From: Paulinella micropora
Taxonomy: Eukaryota > Cercozoa > Imbricatea > Euglyphida
Assembly: GCA_009731375.1 (NCBI GenBank)
Contig: BJOX01000358.1
Location: 86,493-117,086, forward strand
Direction of reading: 5' to 3'
Length of the DNA stretch: 30,594 bases
Shown here: positions 27,901 through 30,594 of the stretch, piece after piece
How the letters are laid out: every line of letters starts with the position of its first letter
Position numbering within the stretch: the first letter of the stretch is position 1
Program-made: the position numbers and the translations under genes
The notes under the pieces: generated by a model
What the model saw: only the letters and a program-made list of their open reading frames with translations
What the model was told of the DNA's origin: nothing
Databases searched by the model: none

Positions 27901-28473
27901 ATGCATTTGTACTGCCCAGCCATCACTAGAGTAAAAAATAGAAACCACCGCACAGTAAAACTTAACTTATTCATGTTTCTGTATTTTTCATTGACACGAA
28001 TTTATTTCTATTTAGTTGTCTATGTTTATGTATGATAGGTACAAAGTTGTGTATGCGAAGGTGTATATGCAATGTATTTCTTTTGCATAGGAATAGTTTT
28101 GCAGAAGCAAAAGTACATTAAATGCGAAGGCTACCTCTGTGTCGCAGGCGTGGTATGTGCCGTCCGGAAGAGAGTACAGCATCTTCAGGGCGTGTTTCGC
28201 CGACTCTTTATCCGTCACCATGAACACCGGCTCAAGTTGCTCACTGTTTCCATGAGCCGTGTGTTGCAGGCTTGCTGGCGCGGGCTGTGTTGGGGCAGGG
28301 GCCGGTTGAACTGCGACCGCAAGCGAGGAAAAGCGGGCAGTGGCGCAGAGGGGACGGAGGCAGCCGCCAACACGGCGCGGGAGAGCAGCCAGTGTGCGAG
28401 CCTGGACCAGCAGGAGCCGCTGCGCCTGGCTGGCCGCGTTTCCACTCGCTCCAAGTCCAACCACCGAACGCAT
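18546..28473 (-). CDS. Plant-and-protist organellar DNA polymerase (POP), 38 exons resolved
   Basis: Family A replicative polymerase of mitochondria and/or plastids. Exons (high to low): 28473-28135, 27888-27808, 27765-27679, 27614-27582, 27483-27415, 27346-27273, 27219-27168, 26820-26769, 26417-26353, 26265-26204, 26072-26026, 25754-25717, 25617-25546, 25374-25333, [one unresolved], 25126-25065, 25001-24955, 24477-24375, 24135-24069, 23830-23743, 23545-23472, 23350-23302, 23178-23130, 22656-22622, 22331-22296, 21610-21536, 20882-20827, 20659-20612, 20401-20371, 20189-20143, 20030-19983, 19911-19862, 19662-19635, 19413-19359, 19187-19134, 19082-19035, 18955-18922, 18839-18775, 18590-18546 (stop). 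Phases agree at every junction except around the unresolved exon. Exo I YHACDTE, Exo II VWHNYSFDKH, Exo III GYSLEALSADLLG; polymerase INTETGRLS, PNLQNQPALEKDRYK, VADYGQLELRVLAH (motif A), RRKAKTLNFSIAYGKTKHG (motif B), LVLQIHDE (motif C). The first exon starts with an Arg/Ala/Leu-rich, acid-free presequence (MRSVVGL ... ATARFSS), fitting organelle import. About 800 aa plus the missing exon. Confidence 0.88.
20883..21535 (-). other. 653-nt POP intron with GC donor and ACT repeats
   Basis: The donor is AAG/GCAAGT, the classical GC-AG intron consensus, and the acceptor is CTTAG. Inside, about 21005-21191 is an (ACT)n-like trinucleotide tract. No gene is seen. Confidence 0.65.
21611..22295 (-). 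other. 685-nt POP intron of low complexity
   Basis: Holds a purine-rich stretch (about 21780-21955) and an (AAT)n tract (about 21955-22020). Long open frames in this low-complexity DNA are not genes. Confidence 0.7.
22657..23129 (-). other. POP intron with (GA)n, poly-G and gap
   Basis: Between the exons coding for the two halves of VADYGQLE. Contains (GA)n at about 22676-22695, a G run at about 22707-22734, ten Ns (22738-22747) and ATGT/GTAT repeats at about 23000-23060. Confidence 0.7.
22738..22747. other. Assembly gap after poly-G
   Basis: Ten Ns next to a long G run, within an intron. Confidence 0.95.
23628..23637. other. Assembly gap inside poly-G
   Basis: Ten Ns flanked on both sides by G runs, within the intron 23546-23742. 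Confidence 0.95.
24478..24954 (-). other. 477-nt POP intron
   Basis: GT donor (GTATCT) and TTGAAG acceptor. No repeats or genes are seen in it. Confidence 0.6.
25996..26005. other. Assembly gap after poly-C
   Basis: Ten Ns after a C run of about 25 bases, within the intron 25755-26025. Confidence 0.95.
26291..26332. repeat. (AAGAAC)n hexanucleotide repeat
   Basis: About seven copies within the intron 26266-26352, close to the donor site of the exon 26417-26353. Confidence 0.85.
26418..26768 (-). other. 351-nt POP intron with (AT)n
   Basis: Between the VPPVEELQ exon and the DFVDYASYDAQ exon. Contains an (AT)n tract at about 26477-26510. Confidence 0.65.
26821..27167 (-). other. 347-nt POP intron
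   Basis: GTGACA donor and AACAG acceptor. No repeats or genes are seen. Confidence 0.6.
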
Positions 28474-28494
28474 TACTGCATCGCAAATCCACCA

Positions 28495-28500
<6 letters not shown>

Positions 28501-28567
<67 letters not shown>
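28501..28567. repeat. (GA)n microsatellite in the POP 5' flank
   Basis: Nearly pure GA repeat 28-94 nt upstream of the POP start codon, so inside the 5' untranslated region or core promoter. GAGA-type tracts often occur in promoters; no function is shown. Confidence 0.85.
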
Positions 28568-28571
<4 letters not shown>

Positions 28572-28915
28572 AGTAAGACATACAAAGACTGCGCGTGCAT
28601 GTGTGCTGTTGTGGTGCATGTGAAATGCTTTAATCTTTGCAGCCAAGACGCGACTTGGGTGGTCCTGCAGCTGGTAACAAAGCAAACTTGTAGTTCAGTA
28701 TCTTGCATAAGAGGTTGAGAAATAAGCTGAGAACAAATCTCAAAAGCAGCCCATGAGATTTGAGAATTGACGGATAGATATTTCGATAAAGCGAGATAAA
28801 GAGTGGAAGAAAGGAAGAAAGATAAATAGATATGAAAACAGATAGATGCATATATGTAAAGATATTAACAGACGGACAGACAAAGACAGACACACTGGCA
28901 GATATGTCGGTCTAT
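28568..28915. other. POP upstream region without genes
   Basis: AT-rich with short CAGA/GATA words. No ORF with coding character, RNA gene or clear promoter box is seen. Confidence 0.5.
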
Positions 28916-29011
28916 CTATTAGTCCATCTATAGACAGATAGACAGATAGACAGATAGATAGATAGATAGATAGGTAGATAGGTAGGTAGGTAGATAGACA
29001 GACAGACATAC

Positions 29012-29053
<42 letters not shown>

Positions 29054-29114
29054 GTAGGTAGGTAGGTAGGTAGGTAGGTAGATAGATAGATAGAGATAGA
29101 TAGATAGATGGATG

Positions 29115-29150
<36 letters not shown>
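28916..29150. repeat. (GATA)n/(GGTA)n tetranucleotide tract
   Basis: Blocks of GATA, GACA and GGTA repeats over about 235 bp. Apparent Tyr/Leu/Ser/Ile-rich frames on the minus strand are translations of this repeat. Confidence 0.9.
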
Positions 29151-29151
29151 T

Positions 29152-29205
<54 letters not shown>

Positions 29206-29210
29206 GCTAC
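29151..29210. repeat. (TAC)n trinucleotide tract
   Basis: About seventeen ACT/TAC units directly joined to the GATA tract. Confidence 0.9.
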
Positions 29211-29310
29211 TCCTACTAATTATATTACTACTGCTATTATTATTATCTCTGAAAGGTGTTGGCAGTAGGGGGTAGGGGGTTTCGGGGGAGGGGAAAATGG
29301 AAATTGTGTA

Positions 29311-29360
29311 CCCCCCCCCCCCCCCCCCCCCCCCCCCACTCCCCCNNNNNNNNNNCCCCC
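29311..29360. repeat. Poly-C run with a 10-N gap
   Basis: About 30 C, a short CT interruption, Ns at 29346-29355, then C again. The true length is unknown. Confidence 0.9.
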
Positions 29361-29377
29361 CAACCACCACCACAATT

Positions 29378-29920
29378 TCCGCATCCCTGTCGGAATAAAT
29401 CTTGGTTTGTAGGAAGTAGGAGTTCGGAGCTCATATTTGCAGCGTGGCTAGCCCCAGACTCAATGTTGATGCTGATATAGGTTTTTTTGAATTCATGCAA
29501 ATATTTGCGCTAGGGCAGTGTCCTGAATGCCGAAATTCCTTGCTTTTTAAGCTATTTTCTGCACCCTTGTCGGAATACATCTTGGTTAGTGGGAACCAGG
29601 AGGAGTTGGGAGCTCATATTGGCAGGTGGCTAGCTCCAGACTTGATTTGGTGTGGGTATAATTTTTTTGAAATTCACATATTTGCGTTAGGGCAGTGTCC
29701 CTGAAGGCCTAAATTCCTTGTTTTTTTCACCACATTTCTGCACCCCTGTCGGAATAAATTATGGTTTGTGGGAATCAGGAAAAGATGGGAGCTCATATTG
29801 ACAGGGTGGCTAGCCCCAGAATCGATGTCGATGCTGATTTGGAATTCACGCAAATATTTGCGTCAGGGGAGTGTCCTGAACGCCAAAATTCCTTGCTATT
29901 TGGGAGTACTTGCCGGTGCA
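29378..29920. repeat. Three ~180-bp degenerate tandem repeats
   Basis: TGTCGGAATAAAT-like words at 29388, 29568 and 29747 (spacing 180 and 179), each followed by GGAGCTCATAT, GGCTAGCCCCAGA and GCAAATATTTGCG-like words in the same order. Units are clearly related but diverged. No ORF is conserved across the units. Confidence 0.75.
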
Positions 29921-30023
29921 TCCGGCAATAGAACGTAACTTGTCGACGGGGGAGATGGGGGTGCGGGGCCCTCCCCCCGGGAACCCCAGCCAGGCAATTG
30001 TACGTACCCCACGCGAGCCGGTA

Positions 30024-30540
30024 CCAAAATGAATCGACTCAGAATGCTCCAAGGCTCTAAGAGTTGTGACAGAAGGGTTTATGCTGGTTACCTCCGGCAG
30101 TTGAACGTACGTCGACTGCAGAAAGGGGGGGCTCCAGGGGAGCCTCCCCCCCGAAAACCCAAGCCCTAGCGAATTAGCCGGCACCAAAATGAATGGCTGA
30201 GAATGTTCCAAGGCTCCAAAAGCTGTGCCAGAAGGGTTGAGAGGCTGATTTTTTGGTTTTCACAACCTCGGGACGCGCTCTAGGTAGCGAACCAGTTGAA
30301 AAAGAGATTTACGAAGATTCTGGCAAAGTAGTGCCAAAATGAATGGCTGAGAATGCTCCAAGGCTCTAAGAGTTGTGCCAGAGGGCATAGAGACTGATTC
30401 TTTGTGTTTTCGCAAGCTTGTCACGAGCTCCTTTTTAGGGATATAGTTGACATTATGAAATTCGAATGTAATGATAAAGTAGTGCCAAACATGAATGGCT
30501 GAGATTGCTCCGAGACTGTAAAAGTTGTGCATGTGAGAAT
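30024..30540. repeat. Four ~150-bp degenerate tandem repeats
   Basis: CCAAAATGAATGGCTGAGAAT-like segments start at 30024, 30184, 30334 and 30485 (spacing 160, 150, 151), followed by GCTCCAAGGCTCTAAGAGTT-like words. The stretch between this family and the 180-bp family contains a G-rich/C-rich palindromic block (about 29946-29990) and a similar one at about 30123-30152. Confidence 0.75.
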
Positions 30541-30560
30541 GAGAGGAAAAGCGATCTTGG

Positions 30561-30565
<5 letters not shown>

Positions 30566-30592
<27 letters not shown>

Positions 30593-30594
30593 GG
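30566..30594. repeat. Poly-G run at the window edge
   Basis: Twenty-nine G to the last base. Contig ends and gaps in this nuclear part repeatedly coincide with G or C runs. Confidence 0.9.

Noticed and set aside
27154-27948. 264-aa minus-strand open frame as an independent gene
   Set aside because: It consists of pieces of several POP exons plus in-frame intron sequence; splice sites and homology divide it.
28740-29373. Long Tyr/Leu/Ser/Ile-rich minus-strand frames
   Set aside because: They are translations of GATA/GGTA and TAC microsatellites with no coding character.
29846-30532. Minus-strand frames of 121 and 90 aa
   Set aside because: They run through the degenerate tandem repeats and repeat the same peptide words; no sign of a gene.

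Overview
The window joins two kinds of DNA. From base 1 to about 18.2 kb it carries most of an integrated Polinton-like virus / virophage-like element (PLV). From about 18.3 kb to the end it is nuclear DNA of a microbial eukaryote. The nuclear part holds one very intron-rich gene on the minus strand (28473 to 18546), which I rebuilt exon by exon as a plant-and-protist-type organellar DNA polymerase (POP, family A, with 3'-5' exonuclease). POP enzymes occur in plants, algae and many protists but not in animals or fungi, so the host is probably an alga or other protist. I cannot name the species.

Viral part, left to right: the C-terminal end of a protein-primed family B DNA polymerase (+, cut by the window edge); a class 3-type lipase (-); a small DUF3820-like protein (+); a DUF3223/DCL-like protein (-); a mini zinc-binding protein (-); a beta-rich putative virion protein (-); the double jelly-roll major capsid protein (-, with one frame break); the penton/minor capsid protein (-); a 671-aa protein ending in an adenovirus/Ulp1-type cysteine protease (-); a small basic pX-like core protein with GG motifs (-); the A32-like packaging ATPase (-, two assembly gaps); a small unknown protein (-); a small secreted Cys-rich ORF (+); a one-helix membrane protein (-); a very long phage-like fibre with a C-terminal S74 chaperone (-, one gap and one in-frame stop); a charged protein (+); a beta-class DNA methyltransferase (-); a retroviral-type (rve) integrase (+); and a C2H2 zinc-finger protein (-). 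Capsid, penton, protease and ATPase form the morphogenesis module. The polymerase fragment and integrase are the replication and integration parts. Any other replication genes would lie left of base 1.

Most viral genes have a TATA-like word a few bases before the ATG. Three structural genes instead have TATA about 30-50 nt upstream, and two of these have a hairpin leader. A 23-nt G/C hairpin word is repeated exactly in the 3' flanks of the protease and the integrase.

From 17.16 to 18.3 kb there are no genes. This stretch is packed with hairpins, an array of GCCTTCCGCAC units, a cluster of five palindromes bracketed by a 9-bp inverted repeat, and two degenerate tandem arrays. It is probably the element's right terminal region. 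The POP gene then ends at 18546, so the element lies just beyond its 3' end. The POP gene has 38 resolved exons (mostly 28-103 nt) with continuous reading phase, and one more exon is unresolved. Its introns and its upstream region are full of microsatellites, homopolymers and short assembly gaps. The last 1.2 kb holds two families of degenerate tandem repeats.
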